From positions 1-52,076 of the IMG/VR virus record IMGVR_UViG_3300019135_000050: a stretch of 52,076 bases of DNA; one strand, 5' to 3'. Below the pieces are notes generated by a model, which was not told where the DNA came from, ran no database searches, and saw only the letters and a program-made list of their open reading frames with translations. A program made the translations under genes and the position numbers. Positions 39,679-47,053 of this stretch are shown in pieces. Each line of letters begins with the position of its first letter. The first letter of the stretch is position 1. The stretch comes from a virus.

Positions 39679-39845
39679 GCACCTTTCTCCCCCTTCGCTT
39701 TCAGCTTCTGTTGAAACGCAACCAACCGGTTCACGTACTCCTCTGCCGCTTCTCTTCCACCTGGCCGCTTCATCATAGGGACAACATCCGTCTCATAGGT
39801 GTTCGCCAAAATCTCAACCAGCCGTTCGTTCCAGGACTTCGTCAT
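39675..39845 (-). CDS. Small helical early protein
   Basis: 56 residues from ATG 39845: MTKSWNERLVEILANTYETD, MMKRPGGREAAEEYVNRLVA. AGGAGG and an ATGA overlap with the upstream HTH gene. Not recognised. Confidence 0.65.
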   Translation of the reverse strand: MTKSWNERLVEILANTYETDVVPMMKRPGGREAAEEYVNRLVAFQQKLKAKGEKGA

Positions 39846-40474
39846 AGGCTTGTCCCTCCTGCCATAAGTGCTTCCTGCCTTTCGCGCCTCAGCAACTCGC
39901 GTGGGCAACTGACGACGATCTCCTGTGCCCGCGCTTCTATAAGCCAGTTGTGCTGATGGATTGCTGGATCTATCCCATACTTCTCGTCCATCAGGATATG
40001 TACATCGTCACCGGCTTGGAAAAGGTCTTCGATTTGCTTGCCGAGGTGAGTCAGTACCCTTTCGTCATCCTGAGTAACCGGCTGCCACGGACGCCTTCTG
40101 CGTTCCCATTCAATTGCTTCCCTGGCTGCCTCAATTACATCCTCACACTGTTTGATGAGGTTGTAGAGGCCGACGGTCAGGCTTACCATTAGTCGCGGAT
40201 CGGTCGGCGGTGGTGCGTCACCATACAGATGCTTGAGCATTCTTGTAGCTCGGTGGTTCCCACAGGCTTGTACGAACGCTTCCGCATCTTCCCTCAGCGG
40301 TGTTGCTCGCCCGTTGATCACATCGGAAACCCACCGCGCAGACCTACCAAGCTTCTTACCGAGCGACTCGTACGTCATCTGTTCGCCTGTTCTTTGGTGA
40401 CGGAATGCGTATTCGCAGATGTCATGTATCCGCGACCGTGCGTAAAGACTTACCGGCGTATTACTGTTCCCCAT
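39842..40474 (-). CDS. HTH regulatory early protein
   Basis: 210 residues. The N-terminal part (about 30-60) is an XRE-type HTH: MTYESLGKKLGRSARWVSDV, INGRATPLREDAEAFVQACG. A long helical C-terminal region follows, with DPRLMVSLTVGLYNLIKQCE. GAGGAG precedes ATG 40474. It is an early transcription factor of the lytic transcript or a replication regulator. Confidence 0.75.
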   Translation of the reverse strand: MGNSNTPVSLYARSRIHDICEYAFRHQRTGEQMTYESLGKKLGRSARWVSDVINGRATPLREDAEAFVQACGNHRATRMLKHLYGDAPPPTDPRLMVSLTVGLYNLIKQCEDVIEAAREAIEWERRRRPWQPVTQDDERVLTHLGKQIEDLFQAGDDVHILMDEKYGIDPAIHQHNWLIEARAQEIVVSCPRELLRRERQEALMAGGTSL

Positions 40475-40506
40475 CTGTTCTCCTCTTTTCTATTTGGTTG
40501 TCGATG

Positions 40507-40565
40507 TACAATGAAACTGTGCTCATCTTCCTTTGCTCCCTCGGCTGCTCACCGGGGGCTTTTTC
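40507..40565 (+). ncRNA. Candidate short plus-strand RNA opposite an early gene
   Basis: -10 TACAAT (40507-40512) without a clear -35, then about 25 bases, then stem CCCTCGG / CCGGGGG (40538-40558) and CTTTTTCTC. The hairpin overlaps the 3' end of the minus-strand gene at 40523. Same layout as at 29070 and 39471. Weak evidence. Confidence 0.3.
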
Positions 40566-40747
40566 TCGCAAAGTTGCCGCAGTTGGTTGAAAATCACCAC
40601 ATCTTGCGTCAGCACGCTTTGTATCAGTTGATCAGCTTGTCGAGCCAACTCCGGTGCGGCATTCTTCACTTCGTGGACGTAGTTGACGAGAGCAGCTTTC
40701 AACTCATCAGCTGCCTGGACGTAGCTCGGAAAACGGTTGATCGACAT
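40523..40747 (-). CDS. Small helical early protein
   Basis: 74 residues from ATG 40747 (AAAGGTGGTG ahead): RFPSYVQAADELKAALVNYV, HEVKNAAPELARQADQLIQS. Helical, not recognised. It follows the excisionase-like gene. Confidence 0.65.
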   Translation of the reverse strand: MSINRFPSYVQAADELKAALVNYVHEVKNAAPELARQADQLIQSVLTQDVVIFNQLRQLCEKKPPVSSRGSKGR

Positions 40748-40776
40748 CGTGTTCACCACCTTTCCACTGTCCTTCT

Positions 40777-40998
40777 CTATGCCGTCATCGTGATGCCATA
40801 TACTTGCTCGATCCAGTTAATGAGTGCCGACTTCGGAACCCGCAGCATCGGACGCTTGTCCGATCCAATGTTGATGACCGGAAAGCCGGTTCTGCGCGCC
40901 AGCTCGTAGGCGTATTTCCGATCCACCCGGAGGATCTTGGCGACCTCATCCATTTTGAGAAGAGGCGGGAAGGTCTCCAGGTTGAGTGGTTGCTCCAT
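40777..40998 (-). CDS. Excisionase-type HTH protein
   Basis: 73 residues from ATG 40998 (GGAGGT ahead). LKMDEVAKILRVDRKYAYEL, ARRTGFPVINIGSDKRPMLR, VPKSALINWIEQ is the standard HTH_17/MerR-like excisionase layout. Placed early after the Cro-like gene, where xis or a second regulator is expected. Confidence 0.8.
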   Translation of the reverse strand: MEQPLNLETFPPLLKMDEVAKILRVDRKYAYELARRTGFPVINIGSDKRPMLRVPKSALINWIEQVYGITMTA

Positions 40999-41023
40999 CT
41001 GCTTACCTCCTTTCGCCGCCCTT

Positions 41024-41263
41024 TCAGGCTGTTTTATCACCGCTCATTTTTTGAGCTTGATCTTCAAAAAAAAGATATTCGATTGAACGTTTTAAAACTC
41101 TCGCGATTCGATAAGCTGTCGAGAGTGACGGAAGTGTGTACCCTCGCTCAATATTTGAAAGCATTGCCCGCGAAAGATTGGCCTTAGCAGCCAGATCGTC
41201 TTGCGTCATACCGCGGTCTTTACGAGATTTTATTAAGTTTCGGCGAGGGGAAAGTTCCTTCAT
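41024..41263 (-). CDS. Cro-like XRE regulator
   Basis: 79 residues from ATG 41263 with GAGAGGTGG ahead. RGMTQDDLAAKANLSRAMLS and NIERGYTLPSLSTAYRIARV form an XRE HTH. It is the first gene of the leftward early operon, divergent from the CI-like gene, so Cro is the natural role. Its 3' end contains an extra operator copy (41042-41056). Confidence 0.85.
   Translation of the reverse strand: MKELSPRRNLIKSRKDRGMTQDDLAAKANLSRAMLSNIERGYTLPSLSTAYRIARVLKRSIEYLFFEDQAQKMSGDKTA
41042..41056. promoter_or_regulatory. Operator O1 inside the Cro-like gene end
   Basis: 15-mer GCTCATTTTTTGAGC, perfect palindrome in its 5-bp arms, same as the switch operators. Its position about 230 bp into the early transcript may allow looping or roadblock. 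Confidence 0.6.
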
Positions 41264-41281
41264 GATTACCACCTCTCTTTC

Positions 41282-41375
41282 GCTCATTTTTTGAACCTTA
41301 CACTTACAATATACGCTCATAAAATGAGCAAGTCAATACTTTTTTGTTCAAATAACGAGCGTTTATTTTGTGAAC
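41282..41375. promoter_or_regulatory. Operator array of the genetic switch (O2-O5)
   Basis: Four more 15-mers of the pattern GYTCA-N5-TGARC: O2 41282-41296 (GCTCATTTTTTGAAC), O3 41315-41329 (GCTCATAAAATGAGC), O4 41346-41360 (GTTCAAATAACGAGC, reading inverted) and O5 41361-41375 (GTTTATTTTGTGAAC), O4 and O5 abutting. They cover both divergent promoters. Read directly from sequence; which regulator binds is inferred. Confidence 0.8.
41308..41336 (-). promoter_or_regulatory. Early lytic promoter (PR-like)
   Basis: Minus strand -35 TTGACT (41336-41331), spacer exactly 17 nt, -10 TATATT (41313-41308). Operator O3 fills the spacer and O2 lies just past the start site, so repressor binding must block it. 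Confidence 0.8.
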
Positions 41376-41390
41376 ATTCTTTTGTAGAAT
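41362..41390 (+). promoter_or_regulatory. Repressor promoter (PRM-like)
   Basis: Plus strand -10 TAGAAT (41385-41390) with a 17-nt spacer to a poor -35 TTTATT (41362-41367). O5 overlaps the -35 and O4 abuts it, so the repressor may activate or limit its own gene here. Confidence 0.55.
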
Positions 41391-41401
41391 GGAGGCAGGA
41401 A

Positions 41402-41776
41402 ATGAGCGTGATAGTAATGGGGTTCAAAGACAGACTGAAAGAGCTTCGATCGAAAAAGGGGATAACCCAAGAAGTTCTTGCTTCGGCCTTAGATATTCCT
41501 GAATCGACAGTCCGGCGTTATGAATCGTCCGACGATAACACTCCAAGACGTGAACGTTTAGAAAAAATCGCCGATTACTTTGGGGTTTCAGTCGACTATT
41601 TGTTGGGCAGAACCGAAGATCCGACGCCTCCCGCCAAAAAAGACAAGCAGCCTGATGAGCTTACCACCATCATGTTCCACAAGTGGGATCAGCTTGATGA
41701 GAAGCGCCGAAAGCAGGCGTTGAAGCTAATTGAGATACTTGAACAAGAGGCCGATGAGGAGAACAACAAGCAATGA
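41402..41776 (+). CDS. CI-like XRE repressor
   Basis: 124 residues from ATG 41402 (GGAGG six bases ahead). RLKELRSKKGITQEVLASAL, DIPESTVRRYESSDDN and YFGVSVDYLLGRTEDP are a standard XRE/CI HTH with a short C-terminal helix (RKQALKLIEILEQEADEENN). There is no LexA-like peptidase domain, so induction probably relies on the ImmA-type protease encoded 2 kb downstream. Confidence 0.88.
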   Translation: MSVIVMGFKDRLKELRSKKGITQEVLASALDIPESTVRRYESSDDNTPRRERLEKIADYFGVSVDYLLGRTEDPTPPAKKDKQPDELTTIMFHKWDQLDEKRRKQALKLIEILEQEADEENNKQ

Positions 41777-41782
41777 CAACAT

Positions 41783-41820
41783 GGCACGCGAGTAAAAAGA
41801 GCGTGCCTTTATTTATTAAA
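41783..41820 (+). terminator. Terminator after the repressor
   Basis: Stem GGCACGC / GCGTGCC (41783-41789 with 41801-41807) then TTTATTTATT on the plus strand. Confidence 0.85.
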
Positions 41821-41839
41821 AGCTAGTTGAGAGATACTT

Positions 41840-42436
41840 GTGGATAATTTTCTACAATTGTTTAAAACAAGAGATGTTAATAAAACCATTGAAACTTTTA
41901 AATTGTTATTCACTTACCCCTACTGGAATTACGTTACACAAGCCATTACGTATACCAGGTATTATGAAGAAGGTTTAATGTTTGTTGAAAAATTGTTTTG
42001 TCTCCTCAACAATTACAAACATCTTTTAACTGAAAATGAGTGTGAGGATATTGATATTAGTCTTATTTACTTCAAATTGGTACTACTAGATAAATCCGAT
42101 CGATGGATGGCTTTCGTGGATTACTTTAACCAAGTGCGAGACGAAAAATGTTACACTCACACTTATTCATTAGATATCGGTGATTCTCATGGAAACCCTC
42201 CATTTAAAGGGTACTTGATAAAAAAGGACAAGCACTACCATTACGTTCATTTTTTATATCAGTTTAGTGACCGGTTAGAGGTCATTCAAAGGAAGATAAA
42301 GAGAATTAAGGAAGGAAAAAAGACTGACCATTTAAAACATCATTCACAATCTGAGTTATCGGAGGAGGAAATCATCAGACGTTTCGAATGGATATTTCGC
42401 CTTGCTGATGAAGCTATTAAAAATTTAAAAAAGTAG
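41840..42436 (+). CDS. 198-aa protein of unknown function in the lysogeny block
   Basis: Helical, AT-rich gene (NKTIETFKLLFTYPYWNYVT, FVEKLFCLLNNYKHLLTENE, RRFEWIFRLADEAIKNLKK). GTG start at 41840 with a weak GAGAGA ahead. No family recognised. It lies behind the repressor terminator in the block expressed in the lysogen, so a superinfection-exclusion or accessory role is possible. Confidence 0.7.
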   Translation: MDNFLQLFKTRDVNKTIETFKLLFTYPYWNYVTQAITYTRYYEEGLMFVEKLFCLLNNYKHLLTENECEDIDISLIYFKLVLLDKSDRWMAFVDYFNQVRDEKCYTHTYSLDIGDSHGNPPFKGYLIKKDKHYHYVHFLYQFSDRLEVIQRKIKRIKEGKKTDHLKHHSQSELSEEEIIRRFEWIFRLADEAIKNLKK

Positions 42437-42444
42437 GTGTTATA

Positions 42445-42651
42445 ATGCTATATTTGTTAGCTATTTTCCTTCCTCCAGTTGCTGTCCTTCTTGCTGGGCG
42501 TCCCGGAAGTGCTTTGCTTAATTTAATCTTATGCTTGCTGTTTTACATACCGGGTGTAATCCATGCCATGCTGGTGATCCATGACGCGAAAGCAGAAAAG
42601 CGAAACGAGAAATTAATTCGAGTGATGCAGGAGCAAAAGAAGGCCCAATAA
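42445..42651 (+). CDS. YqaE/Pmp3-family small membrane protein
   Basis: 68 residues: LYLLAIFLPPVAVLLAGRPG followed by LLNLILCLLFYIPGVIHAML is the YqaE/Pmp3 (UPF0057) signature of two TM helices with a short loop. The C-terminal tail is longer and charged (DAKAEKRNEKLIRVMQEQKK). These proteins affect membrane potential and stress. Coupled closely behind the 198-aa gene. Confidence 0.82.
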   Translation: MLYLLAIFLPPVAVLLAGRPGSALLNLILCLLFYIPGVIHAMLVIHDAKAEKRNEKLIRVMQEQKKAQ

Positions 42652-42673
42652 TAGTACGAAAGGGTGCAATCAC

Positions 42674-43741
42674 ATGGATAACTTTCCAGAATTAATAAAG
42701 TCCCTGTCTAAACGAGTACAGAAAATCAAGGACACCATTCAAACGGAGGAAGCAACAAAGACCTCGATCATTATGCCGTTTTTTCAAGCGCTGAATTACG
42801 ATGTTTTTAACCCTGAGGAGTTTTTGCCGGAGTTTGTTGCAGATGTTGGGATAAAAAAAGGGGAAAAAGTTGATTACGCCATCATGAGGAACGGGGAGCC
42901 TCTAATTTTAATCGAAGCAAAATCGGTTCAAGAGCAAATTAATAAGCATGACTCCCAGTTATTTCGATACTTTGGGACTACCAAAGCAAAGTTTGCTATC
43001 TTAACTAACGGTATCATTTATCGCTTCTACACCGATCTTGAAGAGCAAAATAAAATGGATGCCACTCCGTTTTTTGAATTCAACTTGCTTGATGTCCGAG
43101 ACAATCAAATAACTGAGCTTTACAAGTTCCGCCGTGAAAATTTTGATATTGAAAATATTTTGACCACGGCATCGGAGCTCAAATATACCAATGAGATTAA
43201 GCAGTTTCTAGCTAAACAATGGGAAAATCCATCAGATGAATTTGTAGCATTTATATTGACGGACATATATTCCGGTAAGAAAACAAAACAAGTTTTGGAA
43301 AAGTTTAATGGAGTTGTTAAAAAATCTCTAAAACAATTCGTCAATGACATGTTAAATGATAAGCTAAAAGTAGCGTTAGCAAACACAAACACTGAAACTG
43401 AAAATCAGAATGAACAACAGCAGTCCAAGGAAGTTGCCGTTACGGCAGAGGAACCGCTTGTCGTAACAACCCAGGAGGAAATCGAGGGGTATGTGACCAT
43501 TAAACTTCTGTTGCGCGATATTGTACCCCCTGACAGAGTAAACTACAGAGATAATTTAAGCTATTTCAACGTTCTGCTGGATAACAATATTCGCAAGTGG
43601 ATTTGCCGTTTGGGTCTTAATGGGTCCAATAAATACATTCAATTTAACGATGAGTCAAAAACCACTGTTAATATAAGCAGTGTTTCGGATGTCGCTGTAT
43701 ATAAAGACAAAATTGTTGATGTTGTCAAAAGATTTTTATAG
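42674..43741 (+). CDS. HsdR_N-type PD-(D/E)XK nuclease-like protein
   Basis: 355 residues. TEEATKTSIIMPFFQALNYD, then Asp67 in KVDYAI and Glu81-x-Lys83 in ILIEAKS: the HsdR N-terminal nuclease core. FRYFGTTKAKFAILTNGIIY is a second family motif. The C-terminal part (about 255-355) has a further mixed fold. There is no helicase or methylase nearby, so this is a stand-alone protein, like several solitary restriction-type genes in prophages. Role in superinfection defence is inferred from position in the lysogeny block. Confidence 0.82.
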   Translation: MDNFPELIKSLSKRVQKIKDTIQTEEATKTSIIMPFFQALNYDVFNPEEFLPEFVADVGIKKGEKVDYAIMRNGEPLILIEAKSVQEQINKHDSQLFRYFGTTKAKFAILTNGIIYRFYTDLEEQNKMDATPFFEFNLLDVRDNQITELYKFRRENFDIENILTTASELKYTNEIKQFLAKQWENPSDEFVAFILTDIYSGKKTKQVLEKFNGVVKKSLKQFVNDMLNDKLKVALANTNTETENQNEQQQSKEVAVTAEEPLVVTTQEEIEGYVTIKLLLRDIVPPDRVNYRDNLSYFNVLLDNNIRKWICRLGLNGSNKYIQFNDESKTTVNISSVSDVAVYKDKIVDVVKRFL

Positions 43742-43749
43742 CTCAAATT

Positions 43750-43772
43750 TAGCCCTCCTGGGCTTTTCTTTT
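43750..43772 (+). terminator. Terminator after the nuclease gene
   Basis: Stem AGCCC / GGGCT with TCCT loop (43751-43764), then TTTCTTTT on the plus strand. Confidence 0.75.
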
Positions 43773-43818
43773 CAGCCATATACACGAACATATATTCCCG
43801 TTTTTAAGGAGGATACCT

Positions 43819-44385
43819 ATGCTGCAATGGAACTTCTACAAGCCAACCGAACTTGAAAAGCGAATCTCAGACCTGTACCAGTCACTCTGCATATTATCCC
43901 CCGAGGATATCCAGGAGGAAAGGATCGCAGCCCGACTTGGCATCAGGCTGATTTATGAGGAATCCCCTTCCCTAGCGTATGAGAAAGGGAAGTTTCGCTG
44001 CATCGTGATTGACAAAACGTTACCGGCGATTGAGCAGCGGAAACACTTTTTCCACGAGCTGGGGCACCTTCTACGCGGTCATGCCGGTGTGCAGTCAGAG
44101 TTGCCGGATCTCTTCGCAGAGCTGCAAGAAGAGCAGGCCGAACACTTTGCCAGGTACGCTCTGACGCCATACAACATGATCCAAAGTCTCCCCCTGCCGG
44201 AGTACGAATGGGACTTCCCATATTTGATCGCATCCTCATTTCATGTCACGCTTGATATGGCAAAAGATCGTTGGGATCAGATCAAGCGTCGGATCAGTGC
44301 CGGTAGGTGGGAGCAAGCAAGTGTTGAGTATGAGCGCGGCCGGTATCGAAAATCGTTCTGGTTCAGGGAGGTGGCAGCCCGATGA
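43819..44385 (+). CDS. immA: ImmA/IrrE metallopeptidase
   Basis: 188 residues with the zinc motif HELGH at 79-83 inside HFFHELGHLLRGH, after FRCIVIDKTLPAIEQRKH. ImmA-type proteases cut the prophage repressor upon signalling in ICEBs1 and related phages; that is the likely partner of the CI-like protein here. AAGGAGG precedes ATG 43819. Confidence 0.9.
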   Translation: MLQWNFYKPTELEKRISDLYQSLCILSPEDIQEERIAARLGIRLIYEESPSLAYEKGKFRCIVIDKTLPAIEQRKHFFHELGHLLRGHAGVQSELPDLFAELQEEQAEHFARYALTPYNMIQSLPLPEYEWDFPYLIASSFHVTLDMAKDRWDQIKRRISAGRWEQASVEYERGRYRKSFWFREVAAR

Positions 44386-44732
44386 AGATCCGGGTTTTCT
44401 TCGACTACTATGGTGACAAATTGGTCCCGATGCAGATGGTGATCAGCTTTCGCAAAGGAGACCTCTCTTGGGATCGGGAGAAAGTTTTCGTGCCGGTGAT
44501 AGCCCCGTTTGACAAGATGGGGGTTGAGGATTTCATATCTGATTCCCTGGCTATCAGTGTCACCCAGGGCGAATTGATTCTGAGCGCGGACAAGCCGGGA
44601 AAGTTCGGGATCCATCTCCCGCCTCTGCGCCGCCGCGCTCTGGAAGGAGGGGTGGACTACTGGGAAGTTGAGAACTTGGTCATCCAAATGGCCGATCTGG
44701 AAGAGTTGCTGCAGACGAGTGTGTTTGTGTGA
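44382..44732 (+). CDS. Unknown protein coupled to ImmA
   Basis: 116 residues, beta-rich (MKIRVFFDYYGDKLVPMQMV, ISFRKGDLSWDREKVFVPVI). ATGA overlap with immA suggests a shared job in induction control. Not recognised. Confidence 0.7.
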   Translation: MKIRVFFDYYGDKLVPMQMVISFRKGDLSWDREKVFVPVIAPFDKMGVEDFISDSLAISVTQGELILSADKPGKFGIHLPPLRRRALEGGVDYWEVENLVIQMADLEELLQTSVFV

Positions 44733-44748
44733 ACAGGAGGGATGAGTG

Positions 44749-45906
44749 ATGAAAGGACATGTCCGGAAACGAGGAGACAAGTGGTGTTTTGTCGTAGAAC
44801 TGCCGCGGGATGAGCTCACTGGTAAGCGCCGACAGAAGTGGTTTTCGGGGTTCAACACTAAAAAGGAGGCTCAACAAGCGCTGATCGAGAAGTTGCGCGA
44901 GATCCAAACGGGCCTCCTTGTAGACACAACGGATATGACGGTCGAGAAATACATGAGCTACTGGCTGGAGAACTACGCAATGGTCTCGTGCCGCCACTCA
45001 ACGTATGAGGTCTATCGTCAACGAGCGCAGCGCTATGTGATCCCGCTGATCGGCCGTGTGAAGCTGAAAGACCTCAAGACCATACATCTGCAAAAGATGT
45101 ATGCCGATCTGCTGAAGGACGGCGCCAAGTATCGGTCTGGCGGTATATCACCGATGACTGTACGGCACATTCACGGGATGGTGCACAAGGCGTTAGAAAA
45201 CGCTGTGCGCTGGCAGATCATCCCCCGGAATGTCGCTCAGATGGTGGAGCTCCCACGAGTCGAGAAAAAGGAAACGACCGTATTAACCAGAGAGCAGGTT
45301 CAGCGCCTTGTGGAGGCAGCAAAGGATCATGAACTGTATATCCCGATCTTGCTGGCTGTCACAACCGGCATGCGGTATGCAGAGATTTTTGGCCTTGCGT
45401 GGAAGGATATTGATCTGGACAAACGTTTTATCCATGTGCGCCAGCAGCTGGTCAGAACCAAAGGAGAGTTTCGTCTGACCGAGCCCAAAACCAAGAGCAG
45501 CGAAAGAGTGATCTCCCTTCCGGAAAGTTTGGTCGCTCCTCTCCGTCGCCACAAAGCCGAACAGGCACAGCAGAAACTTCTGATCGGGCCTACATATAAC
45601 CCGGATGGCCTGGTCTGTTGCCGCCCGGAAGACGGTCAACCCTATTCGGCAACACCAGTGCGGCGGAAGTTTGATTCGCTTTTGGATAAAGCCGGTCTCC
45701 CGCGCATCCGCATCCATGATCTGCGGCACACTGTGGCCACGCTACTTCTGGAGCAGGGCGTCCACCCCAAGGTGGTTTCCGAACTGCTTGGTCATGCCAA
45801 TATCGGCATCACTCTGGACCGGTATAGCCATGTTTCGATTACGATGCAAAAAGAGGCGGTTGACTCCCTAGAGGCGGCCATTTTCACCTCCAAAAGTGCA
45901 CTTTAG
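44749..45906 (+). CDS. int: Tyrosine integrase
   Basis: 385 residues from ATG 44749 (AGGAGG eight bases ahead; the GTG before it is less likely). An N-terminal Arm-DNA domain (about 1-60), a SAM-like core-binding domain (62-165) and the catalytic domain with Arg209, Lys247, His323-x2-Arg326, His349 and Tyr359 (LGHANIGITLDRYSHV). All six catalytic residues are present, so the enzyme looks active. The att site normally lies just behind it. Confidence 0.95.
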   Translation: MKGHVRKRGDKWCFVVELPRDELTGKRRQKWFSGFNTKKEAQQALIEKLREIQTGLLVDTTDMTVEKYMSYWLENYAMVSCRHSTYEVYRQRAQRYVIPLIGRVKLKDLKTIHLQKMYADLLKDGAKYRSGGISPMTVRHIHGMVHKALENAVRWQIIPRNVAQMVELPRVEKKETTVLTREQVQRLVEAAKDHELYIPILLAVTTGMRYAEIFGLAWKDIDLDKRFIHVRQQLVRTKGEFRLTEPKTKSSERVISLPESLVAPLRRHKAEQAQQKLLIGPTYNPDGLVCCRPEDGQPYSATPVRRKFDSLLDKAGLPRIRIHDLRHTVATLLLEQGVHPKVVSELLGHANIGITLDRYSHVSITMQKEAVDSLEAAIFTSKSAL

Positions 45907-45919
45907 CGTGATAAAGGTT

Positions 45920-45934
45920 TGCAAAATGTTTGCA
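45920..45934. repeat. Dyad after the integrase: possible attR core-binding site
   Basis: Perfect inverted repeat TGCAAA-ATG-TTTGCA, 14 bases after the integrase stop, the place where tyrosine integrase core sites usually lie. TGCAAAATG recurs at 3088-3096. Nine bases is too short to settle the att site. Confidence 0.3.
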
Positions 45935-45986
45935 TCGAACACCTTTCTACCCCTTATTCGCCTTATTTTATGAGGTTTTCTGATTA

Positions 45987-46016
45987 CTATTCAAAGATGA
46001 AAAACATTTTTGACAT
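45987..46016 (-). pseudogene. Possible truncated next gene of the Tad operon
   Basis: After the 50-aa peptide a GGAGAG ribosome-like site and ATG 46016 begin MSKMFFIFE, then TAG. This could be the start of the next operon gene cut by the prophage, whose rest would lie at the left flank. Nine codons are too few to be sure. Confidence 0.25.
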
Positions 46017-46045
46017 TGAGAACCACTCTCCTTTGACTGTTCGAT

Positions 46046-46198
46046 TTAATTGGAAGGAACGGCATTATCGATCCACCGAACAGCGCGGTCACGCAAGCCG
46101 TCCTCTTTTACAATGGATTCATTCACTTTTGCCATACTGGCCACGATGATTCCCAACGTAAAAACGATGCAAATGAGAACAGAAAAGAGCTTGCTCAC
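46046..46198 (-). CDS. 50-aa membrane peptide after TadC
   Basis: GTG-started: VSKLFSVLICIVFTLGIIVA followed by SMAKVNESIVKEDGLRDRAV, one TM helix then an amphipathic acidic/basic tail. AAAGGA lies eight bases ahead, inside the space after the TadC stop. Size and hydrophobic N-terminus fit a pilin-like or pseudopilin-like peptide of a Tad locus, but the G-x-x-x-E-type cleavage site is not clear. Confidence 0.6.
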   Translation of the reverse strand: MSKLFSVLICIVFTLGIIVASMAKVNESIVKEDGLRDRAVRWIDNAVPSN

Positions 46199-46213
46199 AT
46201 GTACAGATCCTTT

Positions 46214-47053
46214 CTATACGAGATATTTGTCCAGAATCTCGGTCAGGAGCTTGTACCAGGGAAACATGGCGACCAACAACCCCATGTAAAAAGCAGGGTA
46301 AACAATCACACTGTACCCGATCCCCAGCGATTTGATTTTTTTGCGATGACGAAACATCCTGCGATTGTCGACAGCCCACTCCAACCGCTGCATCGTCGTT
46401 GCCATTTGACTTTCGTTCAACTGCTCGATAGTCCGCATGCTGGATACGAGAATAATCGCGTCATCCACGCCCAATTTTTGCTTGAATGCTTCCAAGGCTT
46501 CGTCCGGGTCTTTATTCCACTCGGACAAAGTGGGGATATACTCCTTTAATTTCCGGGTGGGTCTGGCCGCCTTGGCCATCGCGTTGTACACGGGAACGTG
46601 GTTTTCCAGCAAATTCACGTACCGATTGATAAAGCGGGCAATGTCGTTGCTCAACACTTCTTCCCGATATCCCGCCCACGCTTTCAGCAAGAAGTAAGGA
46701 AGCAAAAATCCAACGGCTGATGAAAGCATAAGTGAAAGGAATGGGAAATCACCCTCACCGGAAAACAGAGCAACCAGTACCCGGAGCAGCACCATCACAC
46801 TGCCGCTGACCAGTTGGGTAAAGATCCATTCTGCTTTTCCCCATCCAAACGGCCGGCCCGCCCGCTTCAATAACGATGCCCACTTTGGCTCTTCCTCGGA
46901 AGCCATCACCTTTTCCCAAGTCTGCCACCAACGTTGGGACACGAATAACCGATGGCGTGCCCGCAACACAATCGTTCCCACCACCGTGAAGAAAACCACG
47001 AACATGCACAGTGAGCCCATACCGATCAGTACGTATAACATCATCAACATCAT
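46214..47053 (-). CDS. tadC: TadC-like inner-membrane platform protein
   Basis: 279 residues from ATG 47053 (TAATG overlap with tadB). TM segments near the N-terminus (LYVLIGMGSLCMFVVFFTVV), the middle, and the C-terminus (IKSLGIGYSVIVYPAFYMGL), with a GspF-like cytoplasmic part (NLLENHVPVYNAMAKAARPT). It forms the platform with TadB. A longer upstream frame overlaps tadB and has no support. Confidence 0.82.
   Translation of the reverse strand: MMLMMLYVLIGMGSLCMFVVFFTVVGTIVLRARHRLFVSQRWWQTWEKVMASEEEPKWASLLKRAGRPFGWGKAEWIFTQLVSGSVMVLLRVLVALFSGEGDFPFLSLMLSSAVGFLLPYFLLKAWAGYREEVLSNDIARFINRYVNLLENHVPVYNAMAKAARPTRKLKEYIPTLSEWNKDPDEALEAFKQKLGVDDAIILVSSMRTIEQLNESQMATTMQRLEWAVDNRRMFRHRKKIKSLGIGYSVIVYPAFYMGLLVAMFPWYKLLTEILDKYLV

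Larger units (their letters stand above)
3088..45928. mobile_element. Complete PBSX-like temperate myovirus prophage (ends approximate)
   Basis: The region carries every module of a temperate contractile-tailed phage: integrase, repressor switch, replication and recombination, packaging, head, sheath and tube, baseplate, fibre and lysis. Virion gene order matches the xkd/yqb family (terS-terL-portal-MuF-xkdF-capsid-connectors-xkdK-xkdM-xkdN-xkdO-P-Q-R-S-T-U-fibre). Unlike defective PBSX it keeps an integrase, an iteron-type origin and ImmA. The limits given use a 9-bp direct repeat TGCAAAATG (3088-3096 and 45920-45928), just after the integrase stop. That repeat is too short to be proof, so treat each end as good to about 100-150 bp. 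Confidence 0.85.

Noticed and set aside
3203-45903. Ten-base match between the NYN gene end (TGCACTTTTG) and the integrase end (CAAAAGTGCA)
   Set aside because: Inverted relative orientation and inside coding sequence; att cores must be direct repeats.
39487-45914. TAGCGTGATAA present at 39487 and 45904
   Set aside because: Eleven bases shared by two AT-containing sites; neither context supports a common function.
3088-45928. TGCAAAATG direct repeat as att core
   Set aside because: Placed well after the integrase, but a 9-base match between two short windows is expected by chance fairly often; kept only as a boundary hint.
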